A program made the translations under genes and the position numbers. A DNA stretch of 64,000 bases from JABCPE02 sp963516675. GTDB lineage: Bacteria > Bacteroidota > Bacteroidia > Flavobacteriales > Weeksellaceae. Under the pieces are notes generated by a model. The model made no database searches and had not been told where the DNA came from. It saw nothing but the letters and a program-made list of their open reading frames with translations. Position 1 is the stretch's first letter. Every line of letters starts with the position of its first letter. This document shows positions 25,558-33,788 of this stretch, piece after piece. Where the stretch lies: positions 1 through 64,000 of the forward strand of contig CAUQBH010000003.1 in NCBI GenBank assembly GCA_963516675.1, in the 5' to 3' direction.

Positions 25558-28077
25558 ATGAACGCAGGAGAAAAGTTAATTCCTATCAACATTGTTGATG
25601 AAATGAAGTCCTCTTACATAGACTATTCGATGTCGGTGATTGTTTCCCGTGCATTGCCTGATGTAAGAGATGGTCTGAAACCCGTTCACAGAAGGGTTTT
25701 GTATGGTATGTATGATTTGGGAGTTTTTTCCAATAAAAAACATTTGAAATCAGCCAGAATCGTAGGGGATGTTTTGGGTAAATACCACCCTCACGGAGAC
25801 AGCTCTGTATATGATGCTATGGTGCGTATGGCGCAGCCGTGGAGCTTGAGATATCCTATGGTTGATGGACAGGGAAACTTCGGTTCTATGGATGGTGACC
25901 CTCCAGCAGCGATGCGTTACACGGAAGCAAGGCTGAAAAAAATCTCAGATGAAATTCTTTCTGATTTAGATAAAGAAACGGTTGATTTTCAGAATAACTT
26001 TGATGATACAACCAAAGAGCCTACAGTTCTCCCTACGAGAATTCCTACACTTTTGGTAAACGGAAGTTCTGGTATCGCGGTAGGGATGGCTACCAATATG
26101 GCTCCGCATAACCTTAGCGAGAGTATAGATGCCATCTGTGCGTATATTGATAACAGAGATATTACCATAGATGAGCTGATGAAACACATCATCGCTCCAG
26201 ATTTCCCTACAGGAGGAATTATCTATGGCTATGACGGTGTGAGAGATGCTTTCCATACAGGGCGAGGGCGAGTGGTGCTGAGAGGAAAGGTGAAATTTGA
26301 GGAAATAGGAAACCGAAATGCTATCGTAGTAACAGAGGTACCTTATCAAGTGAATAAGGCGGATATGATAGAGCGAACGGCAGAACTAGTAAAAGAAGAT
26401 AAAATACCAGGGATTTATGAAATCCGTGATGAATCTGACAGAGAAGGGCTTCGTGTGGTTTATGAATTGAAAAACGATGCGATTCCGAATGTGGTGCTTA
26501 ACCTATTATATAAGTATACAGCTCTGCAGACTTCATTTAGTATCAATAACATTGCGCTGGTTGGTGGAAGACCGCAACAGCTTAATTTAAAGGATATTAT
26601 CTACAATTTCGTAGAGCATAGACATGATGTAGTAACCAGAAGAACAGAATACGAGCTGAAAAAAGCAAAAGAAAGAGCTCATATTTTGGAGGGGTATATG
26701 AAGGTGATTGCTACTCAGGATACGCTGGATAAAGCGATAGCGATTATTAGACATAGTGCTAATCCACAGGCAGCGAAAGAAGGCTTGATAGCAGAATTTG
26801 AACTTTCTGAAATTCAAGCTCAGGCTATTCTTGATCTAAGACTTGCTCGTCTTACAGGAATGGAATTGGATAAAATTCGTGATGAATACGAGGAAATTAT
26901 GAAAATTATCGCTGATTTAGAAGACATCCTATCTAATGAGGGCAGAAGATTTGAGATTATCAAGAATGAGCTTCTTGAAATCAAAGAAAAATACGGAGAC
27001 GAAAGAAAATCAGAAATAGATTATTCTGGTGGTGAAATGTCCATAGAAGACATTATCCCAAATGAGCAGGTGGTGCTTACGATTTCTCATGCAGGATATA
27101 TTAAGAGAACTCTGCTTTCTGAATACAAAGTGCAGTCTAGGGGAGGTGTAGGTAATAAAGCTGCAACGACCCGTGATGAAGACTTCTTGGAATACATCGT
27201 ATCTGCTACCAACCACCAGTATATGATGTTCTTCACAGAGAAAGGAAAATGCTACTGGCTTCGCGTATTTGAAATTCCTGAAGGCTCTAAAACAGCCAAA
27301 GGAAGGGCAGTGCAGAACCTTATCAACATTGAGCCAGATGATAAAATCAAGGCGTACATCAGAACCAATGACCTGAAAGATGTAGATTATGTGAACAGTA
27401 TGTATGTGGTGATGGTTACCAAAAATGGTGTTATCAAGAAAACTTCGTTGGAGGCATATTCTAGACCGAGAGTAAATGGGGTAAATGCCATAGAAATTCG
27501 TGAAGATGACCAGCTTTTAGAAGCAAGATTGACAACAGGTGAATCCGAAATCATGATAGCTACTAAAAATGGTAAATGTATCCGTTTCCCAGAGGAAAAA
27601 GTAAGAGCTGTGGGAAGAACTTCTATCGGGGTGAGAGGTATCACATTAGAGGACAATGATGAAGTAATCGGTATGATTATCGCTAATGATTTGGAGAAAG
27701 AATCTGTTTTGGTTGTTTCTGAAAAAGGCTACGGAAAGAGAACCGCGGTGGAGGATTACAGAGTTACCAACAGAGGTGGAAAAGGAGTTATTACCCTGAA
27801 TATCACAGAAAAAACAGGAAAACTCATCGCGATACAAAATGTAACAGATGAAGATGGTCTGATGATTATCAATAAATCTGGTGTGGCTATCCGTATGGCT
27901 GTGGAGGAACTCCGCGTGATGGGAAGAAATACCCAAGGGGTGAAACTTATCAACCTAAAAGGAAGTGATGAAATCGCGGCGGTAGCGAAAGTAGAAATGG
28001 ATAAAGATGTGGAAGATGCCGAAGAGCAAATCGAAGAAGGTGAAAACACCGGTAACACAGAGAATGTTTCAGAATAG
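25558..28077 (+). CDS. gyrA: DNA gyrase subunit A
   Basis: Type IIA topoisomerase subunit of 839 residues that cuts and rejoins DNA to introduce negative supercoils with GyrB. The catalytic tyrosine is Y121 in AAMRYTEARL. The quinolone region HPHGDSSVYDAM has S82 and D86, the susceptible residues equivalent to E. coli Ser83 and Asp87. The GyrA box is present as QSRGGVG, which separates it from ParC, and the C-terminal beta-pinwheel blades follow, ending in an acidic tail. Monocistronic, with the TPR gene 25 nt downstream. Confidence 0.97.
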   Translation: MNAGEKLIPINIVDEMKSSYIDYSMSVIVSRALPDVRDGLKPVHRRVLYGMYDLGVFSNKKHLKSARIVGDVLGKYHPHGDSSVYDAMVRMAQPWSLRYPMVDGQGNFGSMDGDPPAAMRYTEARLKKISDEILSDLDKETVDFQNNFDDTTKEPTVLPTRIPTLLVNGSSGIAVGMATNMAPHNLSESIDAICAYIDNRDITIDELMKHIIAPDFPTGGIIYGYDGVRDAFHTGRGRVVLRGKVKFEEIGNRNAIVVTEVPYQVNKADMIERTAELVKEDKIPGIYEIRDESDREGLRVVYELKNDAIPNVVLNLLYKYTALQTSFSINNIALVGGRPQQLNLKDIIYNFVEHRHDVVTRRTEYELKKAKERAHILEGYMKVIATQDTLDKAIAIIRHSANPQAAKEGLIAEFELSEIQAQAILDLRLARLTGMELDKIRDEYEEIMKIIADLEDILSNEGRRFEIIKNELLEIKEKYGDERKSEIDYSGGEMSIEDIIPNEQVVLTISHAGYIKRTLLSEYKVQSRGGVGNKAATTRDEDFLEYIVSATNHQYMMFFTEKGKCYWLRVFEIPEGSKTAKGRAVQNLINIEPDDKIKAYIRTNDLKDVDYVNSMYVVMVTKNGVIKKTSLEAYSRPRVNGVNAIEIREDDQLLEARLTTGESEIMIATKNGKCIRFPEEKVRAVGRTSIGVRGITLEDNDEVIGMIIANDLEKESVLVVSEKGYGKRTAVEDYRVTNRGGKGVITLNITEKTGKLIAIQNVTDEDGLMIINKSGVAIRMAVEELRVMGRNTQGVKLINLKGSDEIAAVAKVEMDKDVEDAEEQIEEGENTGNTENVSE

Positions 28078-28102
28078 AATTAAATAAAAAATTATCATTA
28101 AC

Positions 28103-29476
28103 ATGAAAAAAATAGTTTTAAGTTTAGCATTAGTGAGTGCATCATTCGCTTTTGCACAGAAAAAAGAAATTCAAAACGCTTCTAAAGCGATAGAAAAAAA
28201 CGATATAGCAGCAGCTAAAACAGAAATTTCAAAGGCTGAAGGCTTGTTGAACAATCAGTTATATTTCTTAGAACCATCTGTTTTGGAGGAGTATTATTAT
28301 GCGAAAGGAGTTTTATTGATAAAAGAAGGAAAAACGAGAGAAGGAGCTGCTCTTTTAGGGAAAATCAGTGATTTAAAAACGATTTACACAGGGAAAGACA
28401 GCGATAAAAAGAAAGTATACTTTGTAGGAAAAGAAGCGGCTGAAAAAAGTGGAATACAAGGATTAAAAGTTGAAAATTACACTCCAAAAACTACTGAAAA
28501 AGTAAATAGTTTTGTAAATCCGCTTTTGAAATCTGCAAGTGATGAAGCTTACAAAGCTTATCAAGCTAAAAACTACAATAAGGCAGCTGAAAAATACGAA
28601 GAAGTTTACAACCTACTAAAAGCTGTAGGAAACGAGGATAAAACTTATCTTTACTACGCAGGAATAAACTATGGTGCAGCTGGAAAAAATAATGAAGCGA
28701 TAGATATCTATAACAGCTTGATCAACAGCGGGTATACAGGAGTTACTACTCAGTATTTGGCGACAGATGTGAAAACTGGGCAGGTTCAGTCTTTTGATAA
28801 AAACTCTTTTGAATTGATTAAAAAATCTGGTTCAAATGAATACAAAGACCTAAAAACTCAATCAACTCCGAGCGTAGAACTAGAATTATATGAGGCAAAC
28901 ATAAGACTTTTGGTGGATGCCGCAAGATATGATGAAGCTTTGGTTTTGATAGAAAAAGGACTTAAAAAATTCCCTAACAATCAGAGATTGTCAGAATTAC
29001 AGGGGGTTGCTTATTACAGATCTGGAAAAACTGCAGAATTTATCCAAAACCTTAAAAATCAAGTTGCTAAAAACCCTAATGACAAGGAATCTTGGTATAA
29101 TTTAGGTTTCCTGCAAAGTCAGGATAATGCTACTTTGGCGGATGCTGAAAAGTCGTTCAAAAAAGCATTAGAAATTGATGGAAACTATGTTTTGGCGTTG
29201 CAAGGTTTGGCTTATGCTGTTCATTTAAAGGATGATGAGAAGACATTGGAACAAATCCGAGCTTTCCAAAAAGCAAAGAAAATCAATGAAATGAATAAAT
29301 TGATGGAAAAGAGAAGAGAAACCTTCAAAAAAGCTCTTCCTTACCTTGAAAAATGGCATTCTATTGAGCCTAAAAATGTAGAAGTAGTAAGTACTTTGAA
29401 AGGAATCTACATGAATCTGGACAATATGGATAAGTATAACCAGTTCAAGAAGTTGGAAGATTCTTTGAAAAAATAA
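28103..29476 (+). CDS. Secreted tetratricopeptide-repeat protein
   Basis: A 457-residue protein with a signal peptide (MKKIVLSLALVSASFAFAQ) and several TPR helices pairs, such as AYKAYQAKNYNKAAEKYEEV, LYYAGINYGAAGKNNEAID, ARYDEALVLIEKGLKKFP and ADAEKSFKKALEIDGNYV. It probably acts in the periplasm as a scaffold. It starts 25 nt after gyrA and may be co-transcribed, and ends at a terminator. No catalytic domain is visible. Confidence 0.8.
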   Translation: MKKIVLSLALVSASFAFAQKKEIQNASKAIEKNDIAAAKTEISKAEGLLNNQLYFLEPSVLEEYYYAKGVLLIKEGKTREGAALLGKISDLKTIYTGKDSDKKKVYFVGKEAAEKSGIQGLKVENYTPKTTEKVNSFVNPLLKSASDEAYKAYQAKNYNKAAEKYEEVYNLLKAVGNEDKTYLYYAGINYGAAGKNNEAIDIYNSLINSGYTGVTTQYLATDVKTGQVQSFDKNSFELIKKSGSNEYKDLKTQSTPSVELELYEANIRLLVDAARYDEALVLIEKGLKKFPNNQRLSELQGVAYYRSGKTAEFIQNLKNQVAKNPNDKESWYNLGFLQSQDNATLADAEKSFKKALEIDGNYVLALQGLAYAVHLKDDEKTLEQIRAFQKAKKINEMNKLMEKRRETFKKALPYLEKWHSIEPKNVEVVSTLKGIYMNLDNMDKYNQFKKLEDSLKK

Positions 29477-29482
29477 TTTTTT

Positions 29483-29509
29483 AAACTCTCTGAAAAAGGG
29501 AGTTTTTTT
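29483..29509 (+). terminator. Intrinsic terminator
   Basis: A 9-bp stem AAACTCTCT with AGGGAGTTT (one G-T pair, loop GAAAA) is followed by a T-run. It ends the gyrA-TPR region. Confidence 0.8.
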
Positions 29510-29511
29510 AT

Positions 29512-29519
29512 TATCTTTG
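29512..29519 (+). promoter_or_regulatory. Putative promoter -7 element (TATCTTTG)
   Basis: TATCTTTG follows directly after the terminator and lies 19 nt upstream of the next start codon. Confidence 0.45.
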
Positions 29520-29538
29520 GGGAAAGCATATACCCATT

Positions 29539-30570
29539 ATGAGTACCTCTTTAATCATAAAATCAAATCATATTATTTCTGAAATAGAACAAAAATCTAT
29601 TCTTGAAGAAATTAATAACTTAATAAAGTCTAAATCTTTGATAAGCAGTCAATTGATGTTCCAAATAATTGATAAACGGATTTTTGGAGATATGGCTGTC
29701 TCTAAAAATATTTTTAATTTTTATGATGATTTTAATTTAGTGATTAATATTTTAAAAGAATTCAATATAAAGTACGATTGTGATTGGGAAGTGTCTATAG
29801 ATGACATCGTAGGGGAAATAAAGAGTGGTAAAGCAGATTCTTCCCTAGAAGAAATGTTATTACAGATTAAAACTATAAAAGAAAATCAATTAAAAAAAGA
29901 AAAACGCTCCAAATGGCAGCCCAAAACCAAAGGAACAAGACCTAAAAATAAAAATAAAAAAGGAGAAAACTTGGATGATTTTTGGGTAGAAAAAGGCCTT
30001 ACAGATTTACGGGAAAGTAAAATAAACAATCAGTTTAAAATTTCTGAATTTAATGACACGAGCCTTTCTTGTTCTTCATTGAATGGAAAATTTAAGTTTA
30101 AAAATTCTATTTTAGACTTTTCTGAACTAAATGGAGAAATTCATCTTATGGAAAACTGCTCATGTCTTGACAGCAAAATTCATTTATCACTGAACACTAT
30201 GTATATAAACGATTTTTCATTTAAAGACAACAATTTCAGTTATTCAAAAATTACTCATTTCACAAGAATGCTTTGTTTAGAAAGTGGGCCTTTTGTAGAA
30301 AATTGTATTTTTGATTTCTGTGTCTTTAAAACTATTGAAAAAGTTCATTTTAAAAAGTGTTCTTTCAAAAATTCAAATTTTAATAATAGTGAAATTCCTT
30401 TCTGTATTTTTGAAAATTGTGACTTCACTGATGCTTCTTTTGACAGCACTTTTTATTCTAAAACTCGGTTCATCAACTGTATCGGAATAGATAAAAATAA
30501 AATGATAGATTACTTCCCTGTTATCTATGGAGAAATTGTCGGGAATGAAGAAGATATTATACTAGAATAA
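29539..30570 (+). CDS. Pentapeptide-repeat-like protein
   Basis: A 343-residue protein with two parts. Residues 1-115 are helical and unrecognised, then comes a basic linker rich in Lys and Asn (WQPKTKGTRPKNKNKKGE). From about 160 it shows degenerate five-residue steps (for example SLSCSSLNGKFKFKNSILDF, CSFKNSNFNNSEI, CIFENCDFTDASF), the pattern of a right-handed quadrilateral beta-helix. No signal peptide is present. Such repeats occur in DNA mimics and toxin or immunity proteins; the role here is unknown. A lipoprotein gene follows after 6 nt. Confidence 0.65.
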   Translation: MSTSLIIKSNHIISEIEQKSILEEINNLIKSKSLISSQLMFQIIDKRIFGDMAVSKNIFNFYDDFNLVINILKEFNIKYDCDWEVSIDDIVGEIKSGKADSSLEEMLLQIKTIKENQLKKEKRSKWQPKTKGTRPKNKNKKGENLDDFWVEKGLTDLRESKINNQFKISEFNDTSLSCSSLNGKFKFKNSILDFSELNGEIHLMENCSCLDSKIHLSLNTMYINDFSFKDNNFSYSKITHFTRMLCLESGPFVENCIFDFCVFKTIEKVHFKKCSFKNSNFNNSEIPFCIFENCDFTDASFDSTFYSKTRFINCIGIDKNKMIDYFPVIYGEIVGNEEDIILE

Positions 30571-30576
30571 AAAAAT

Positions 30577-31257
30577 ATGAAAAAAATTATTCTAATCCAA
30601 TTACTTTGTTTACTATCTTCATGTAATGGACAAGACAAAAAAACTGAAGTAAAAAACGAGCAGATAAAAGCCGAAAAAAAGTTTGATATCAAACGATTTA
30701 ATGAAAATAAGAAAAACGGAGAATATATTTATACTGACAGCTTGGGAAATCAGGTAACTGAAATTACTACCAAAAGAGGTTATGGGCGTTATGTGTCTTT
30801 AAAAAATGAATTTAATGTAAAATTTCTTTATCATTTCTATTCTACAGGAATCCTAAAAGAAGAAGGTAAAGTTTTTGATGGAGGAGGTTTTCGTATAGGA
30901 ACATGGAATTTCTATGATGAAAAGGGTGTCTTAACAAAGAGCATAGATTATGACAAGCCTTTTGAAAAATATCCATTAGAGAAGGTTTTGGCGTATATGA
31001 AAAGCCGTAAAGCAGAATTATTAGGCATGTATACAAGGATATACAGAAAAATTGATGAAAAAGGAGTTCCTATGTGGTATATCAGCTGGGATGCTAATCA
31101 GAGAACCAAAGAAGACTGCATCACGATGGTTAATATAGAAATAGATGCTCAAAAAGGCGAAATTGTCAAAGAATACCATTCCTTCTTTTGGGAATACAAT
31201 AATCCTTATGATAAAGTTCCTGCTCCTGTCATCATCTTTGATAAAACTAAAAAATAA
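30577..31257 (+). CDS. Lipoprotein of unknown function with MORN-like segment
   Basis: A 226-residue predicted lipoprotein. The signal peptide ends in LLSSC with the lipidated Cys at residue 16. The middle part, YHFYSTGILKEEGKVFDGGGFRIGTWNFYDEKG, has two MORN_2-like steps (about residues 87-118), reminiscent of the YwqK-like protein at 13.5 kb. The C-terminal part is unrecognised. It follows the pentapeptide-like gene by 6 nt, so the pair is likely an operon. Confidence 0.6.
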   Translation: MKKIILIQLLCLLSSCNGQDKKTEVKNEQIKAEKKFDIKRFNENKKNGEYIYTDSLGNQVTEITTKRGYGRYVSLKNEFNVKFLYHFYSTGILKEEGKVFDGGGFRIGTWNFYDEKGVLTKSIDYDKPFEKYPLEKVLAYMKSRKAELLGMYTRIYRKIDEKGVPMWYISWDANQRTKEDCITMVNIEIDAQKGEIVKEYHSFFWEYNNPYDKVPAPVIIFDKTKK

Positions 31258-31291
31258 GTAATTTTTAACGCTAAAAAACAATTAAATAATT

Positions 31292-31320
31292 TTGATTTTT
31301 CAAAATAAATATTAACTTTG
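31292..31320 (+). promoter_or_regulatory. Promoter: TTG-N18-TAACTTTG
   Basis: TTG at 31292-31294 and TAACTTTG at 31313-31320 match the consensus exactly. The -7 box overlaps the left arm of the palindrome at 31314-31332, so binding there would block transcription. Confidence 0.65.
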
Positions 31321-31332
31321 CAATTCAAAGTT
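31314..31332. promoter_or_regulatory. Operator-like palindrome AACTTTG-N5-CAAAGTT, copy 1
   Basis: A perfect inverted repeat with 7-bp arms and spacer CAATT. It overlaps the promoter -7 box and lies 7 nt upstream of the start codon at 31339. A second copy with a different spacer is at 32278-32296. A plausible binding site for the winged-helix protein encoded at 31968. Confidence 0.6.
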
Positions 31333-31338
31333 CTTTTT

Positions 31339-31956
31339 ATGGATGCTAAAAATTATCAAGAAGATTTATCTCACATTCGCTCTATTATGGAGAAAAGTTC
31401 CCGCTTCATCTCTCTGAGTGGGCTGTCTGGGATTTTCATAGGAATTTTTGCTATTTTGGGAGCGGTGTATGTGTTTTTCGCTTTTGAAAGGGAAGGGATT
31501 AGTTATTTTGACAGATATCCTAAATTTTATGATTTTAATTTTATATCCGAACTGATTTTAGTTGCCCTTGTCGTGCTTGTTTTTTCTTTGGCTGCGGCAG
31601 TTTTTTTCACAGTGAGAAAGAGTAAAAGAAAAGAACTTCCCATCTGGACTACATCTACTAAACTTCTGATAATCAATTTTTCCATTCCGTTGGTTACTGG
31701 GGGAATTTTTTGTCTGGGGCTTCTTTTTCATCATTTTTATGCATTTTTGGCGCCTTCTACATTGATTTTTTATGGATTGTCGCTTATCAACGCTTCTAAA
31801 TACACTTATTCTGACATTAGATATTTAGGCATTTGCGAGGTTGTTTTAGGCTTGCTCTCATCATTTTTGCTGGGTTATGGATTGGTATTCTGGGCGTTAG
31901 GATTTGGAGTGCTGCATATTATTTACGGGCTTATTTTGTATAAAAAATATCAATAA
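31339..31956 (+). CDS. Integral membrane protein of unknown function
   Basis: A 205-residue protein from the ATG at 31339 (MDAKNYQEDLSHIRSIMEKSSRF). An upstream in-frame ATG at 31318 lies inside the promoter and is rejected. Six hydrophobic segments are visible, starting near SLSGLSGIFIGIFAILGAV and ending with LVFWALGFGVLHIIYGLIL. The N-terminal cytoplasmic helix resembles those of membrane proteins paired with winged-helix regulators in Bacteroidota. It is followed after 11 nt by that regulator. Function unknown; a partner or sensor of the regulator is plausible. Confidence 0.75.
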   Translation: MDAKNYQEDLSHIRSIMEKSSRFISLSGLSGIFIGIFAILGAVYVFFAFEREGISYFDRYPKFYDFNFISELILVALVVLVFSLAAAVFFTVRKSKRKELPIWTTSTKLLIINFSIPLVTGGIFCLGLLFHHFYAFLAPSTLIFYGLSLINASKYTYSDIRYLGICEVVLGLLSSFLLGYGLVFWALGFGVLHIIYGLILYKKYQ

Positions 31957-31967
31957 TTTTAGTGAAA

Positions 31968-32258
31968 ATGTTTAATATCAATCAGCTCAATAAGGAATTT
32001 GAAAGTCGCGTAAGGTTGGGCATTATGTCTGTCCTTATCGTGAATGACTGGGTTGATTTCAGTGAAATGAAAAACCTTCTTAATATCACTGATGGTAACT
32101 TGGCGAGCCACAGCACAGCCCTTGAAAAATCAGGATATATCGAGGTAAAAAAAGAATTCGTTGGCAAAAAACCAAAAACTTCCTATCGCGTTACGCAGGC
32201 GGGGAGAGAGGCTTTTAACCAGCATATCAATACTTTAGAAAAATTATTGAAGAAATAA
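31968..32258 (+). CDS. Winged-helix transcriptional regulator
   Basis: A 96-residue winged helix-turn-helix protein of the MarR/ArsR-like type. Helices FSEMKNLLNITDGNLASHSTALEKSGYI form the DNA-binding unit (about 36-63), followed by a wing with KKEFVGKKPKTSYRVTQAGREAF. A GTG two codons upstream (31962) is an alternative start. It probably binds the AACTTTG-N5-CAAAGTT palindromes found at the promoter of its own operon and of the DUF4173-like gene downstream; this is an inference from location. Confidence 0.82.
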   Translation: MFNINQLNKEFESRVRLGIMSVLIVNDWVDFSEMKNLLNITDGNLASHSTALEKSGYIEVKKEFVGKKPKTSYRVTQAGREAFNQHINTLEKLLKK

Positions 32259-32277
32259 CTATATTTTTTTGTTTTTA

Positions 32278-32296
32278 AACTTTGAAATACAAAGTT
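32278..32296. promoter_or_regulatory. Operator-like palindrome AACTTTG-N5-CAAAGTT, copy 2
   Basis: Same 7-bp arms as the copy at 31314, spacer AAATA, and the CTTT that follows is also shared. It lies 33 nt upstream of the DUF4173-like start. A -7 element here is less clear than at copy 1. Confidence 0.55.
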
Positions 32297-32328
32297 CTTT
32301 GGATTGTTAATTTTAATTTTTAAATATT

Positions 32329-33747
32329 ATGAAAACACATCATTTAATTATGCTGACTACAGCAGTAGCTACAGCGCTGTTTTACAGAGAATCTTTTGGC
32401 TTAAATGTCGGATTATTAGCCATTTTTCTCAGTGTTATTACTCTGGTAAAAACACATAAAAAAAGGAAAGATAGAGAGTTTTTTATCATTTTCGCGCTAT
32501 CCATTTTGTCGGCTTTTGCTTTTATGTGGTATGGGGATTTCGTTTCGTTTTTGGCGGTTTCTTTTTCCTTGCTGCTGCTGAGATTTAAGTCAAAATATAG
32601 AAGGCTCAAAAGCATTCTGGCAGTTCCGATAGCGACGATGAATAATATCGCTTTTCCGTATCGTTTCTTTGATTTTAATACATGGATTATCAGAGATGAA
32701 GACTCTAAATTTAATTTCAAATCCATCATCATTTTAGTAATTCCAATCCTGTTTTTCTTATTCTTTTTCTGGATTTACAGCATGGGAAGTTCCATATTTT
32801 CAGAGGTTTATCTTTATGAATTGGACATTGATAGCTGGTTTTTCGTGGTGGCTGCTTTGGCATTTTATTTTTCGTTTGGTTATTGGAATTTTTCAGGAGC
32901 AAAATTTTTCTTGCGACGAAACCAATTTCTACAAAATGAATTTTCAGAAAGAGTTAAAAATCAGAAATTTAAACCGTTTTTGGAGTTTTTAGACCTTGAT
33001 TCTGAAAGAAAAATAGGTGTGCTGACTTTTGTTCTGCTCAATCTTCTTTTGCTGGTTTTTATTCTGGTTTTTAATTATGAACAGTTTTTCCAAGTTGATA
33101 CAAACAGGCTGGCAAACCTTTCTGCAGACACGCACAGCCGTGTAAATGTGGTTATTTTGTCCATTGTAATGGCGGTTTTGTTGTTGATGCTTTACTTCAA
33201 GTCTTATTTTAATTTTGATGATAAATCATTGTTAATTAAAAAGTTAGCCAAAATGTGGATAGTTCTTAACTCGCTACTTGTCCTTTCCGCCCTTATCAAA
33301 AACACCGAATACATCTACCACTGGGGACTTACCTACAAAAGGCTGGGAGTTTATGCATTTCTCATTTTGTCTGTTATCGGTCTGGTATTCACTTATTTAA
33401 AGATAGAGCACAGAAAAACCAATTTCTATCTTTTTAACCAAATGATTTGGTATTTCTACGGAACACTTTTGCTTTGCAGCTTCGTAAACTGGGGTTATAT
33501 AGGGACATTTTACAATATAAAAGTTCAGAAAGTAAGTGATTTTGATGCTGTTTATGAATTTGATTTTAATGATTCTCTGCTTTTGGAATATTATCCTAAT
33601 GAAGTTTATTTCACTTATCGTTTTGATTATATTAAAAGTCAAAAAGATGATAGATTTTTGTCCAAAGTGCTTTATTATCAATTTATTAACCTTCCTGATG
33701 AAAAACCAGTCTCAAACATTGAATTACCCAATGAAAAACAAAACTAA
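32329..33747 (+). CDS. DUF4173-like polytopic membrane protein
   Basis: A 472-residue protein with about ten hydrophobic segments, first near residues 6-40. The loop with FPYRFFDFNTWIIRDEDSK and the later NTEYIYHWGLTYKRLGVYAFLILS block fit the DUF4153/DUF4173 family, whose function is unknown. The C-terminal 70 residues are soluble. It shares an operator-like palindrome with the upstream membrane protein and regulator genes, so the three likely form one regulon. A second short frame inside its 3' end is a shadow. Confidence 0.8.
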   Translation: MKTHHLIMLTTAVATALFYRESFGLNVGLLAIFLSVITLVKTHKKRKDREFFIIFALSILSAFAFMWYGDFVSFLAVSFSLLLLRFKSKYRRLKSILAVPIATMNNIAFPYRFFDFNTWIIRDEDSKFNFKSIIILVIPILFFLFFFWIYSMGSSIFSEVYLYELDIDSWFFVVAALAFYFSFGYWNFSGAKFFLRRNQFLQNEFSERVKNQKFKPFLEFLDLDSERKIGVLTFVLLNLLLLVFILVFNYEQFFQVDTNRLANLSADTHSRVNVVILSIVMAVLLLMLYFKSYFNFDDKSLLIKKLAKMWIVLNSLLVLSALIKNTEYIYHWGLTYKRLGVYAFLILSVIGLVFTYLKIEHRKTNFYLFNQMIWYFYGTLLLCSFVNWGYIGTFYNIKVQKVSDFDAVYEFDFNDSLLLEYYPNEVYFTYRFDYIKSQKDDRFLSKVLYYQFINLPDEKPVSNIELPNEKQN

Positions 33748-33788
33748 AATCAATAAATTTTCGTAAATTAGCAGTAAAATTATAAAAA

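Noticed and set aside
33536..33766. 76-codon plus frame inside the DUF4173-like gene
   Set aside because: It lies in an alternative frame of a long membrane protein gene and has only hydrophobic low-complexity sequence.
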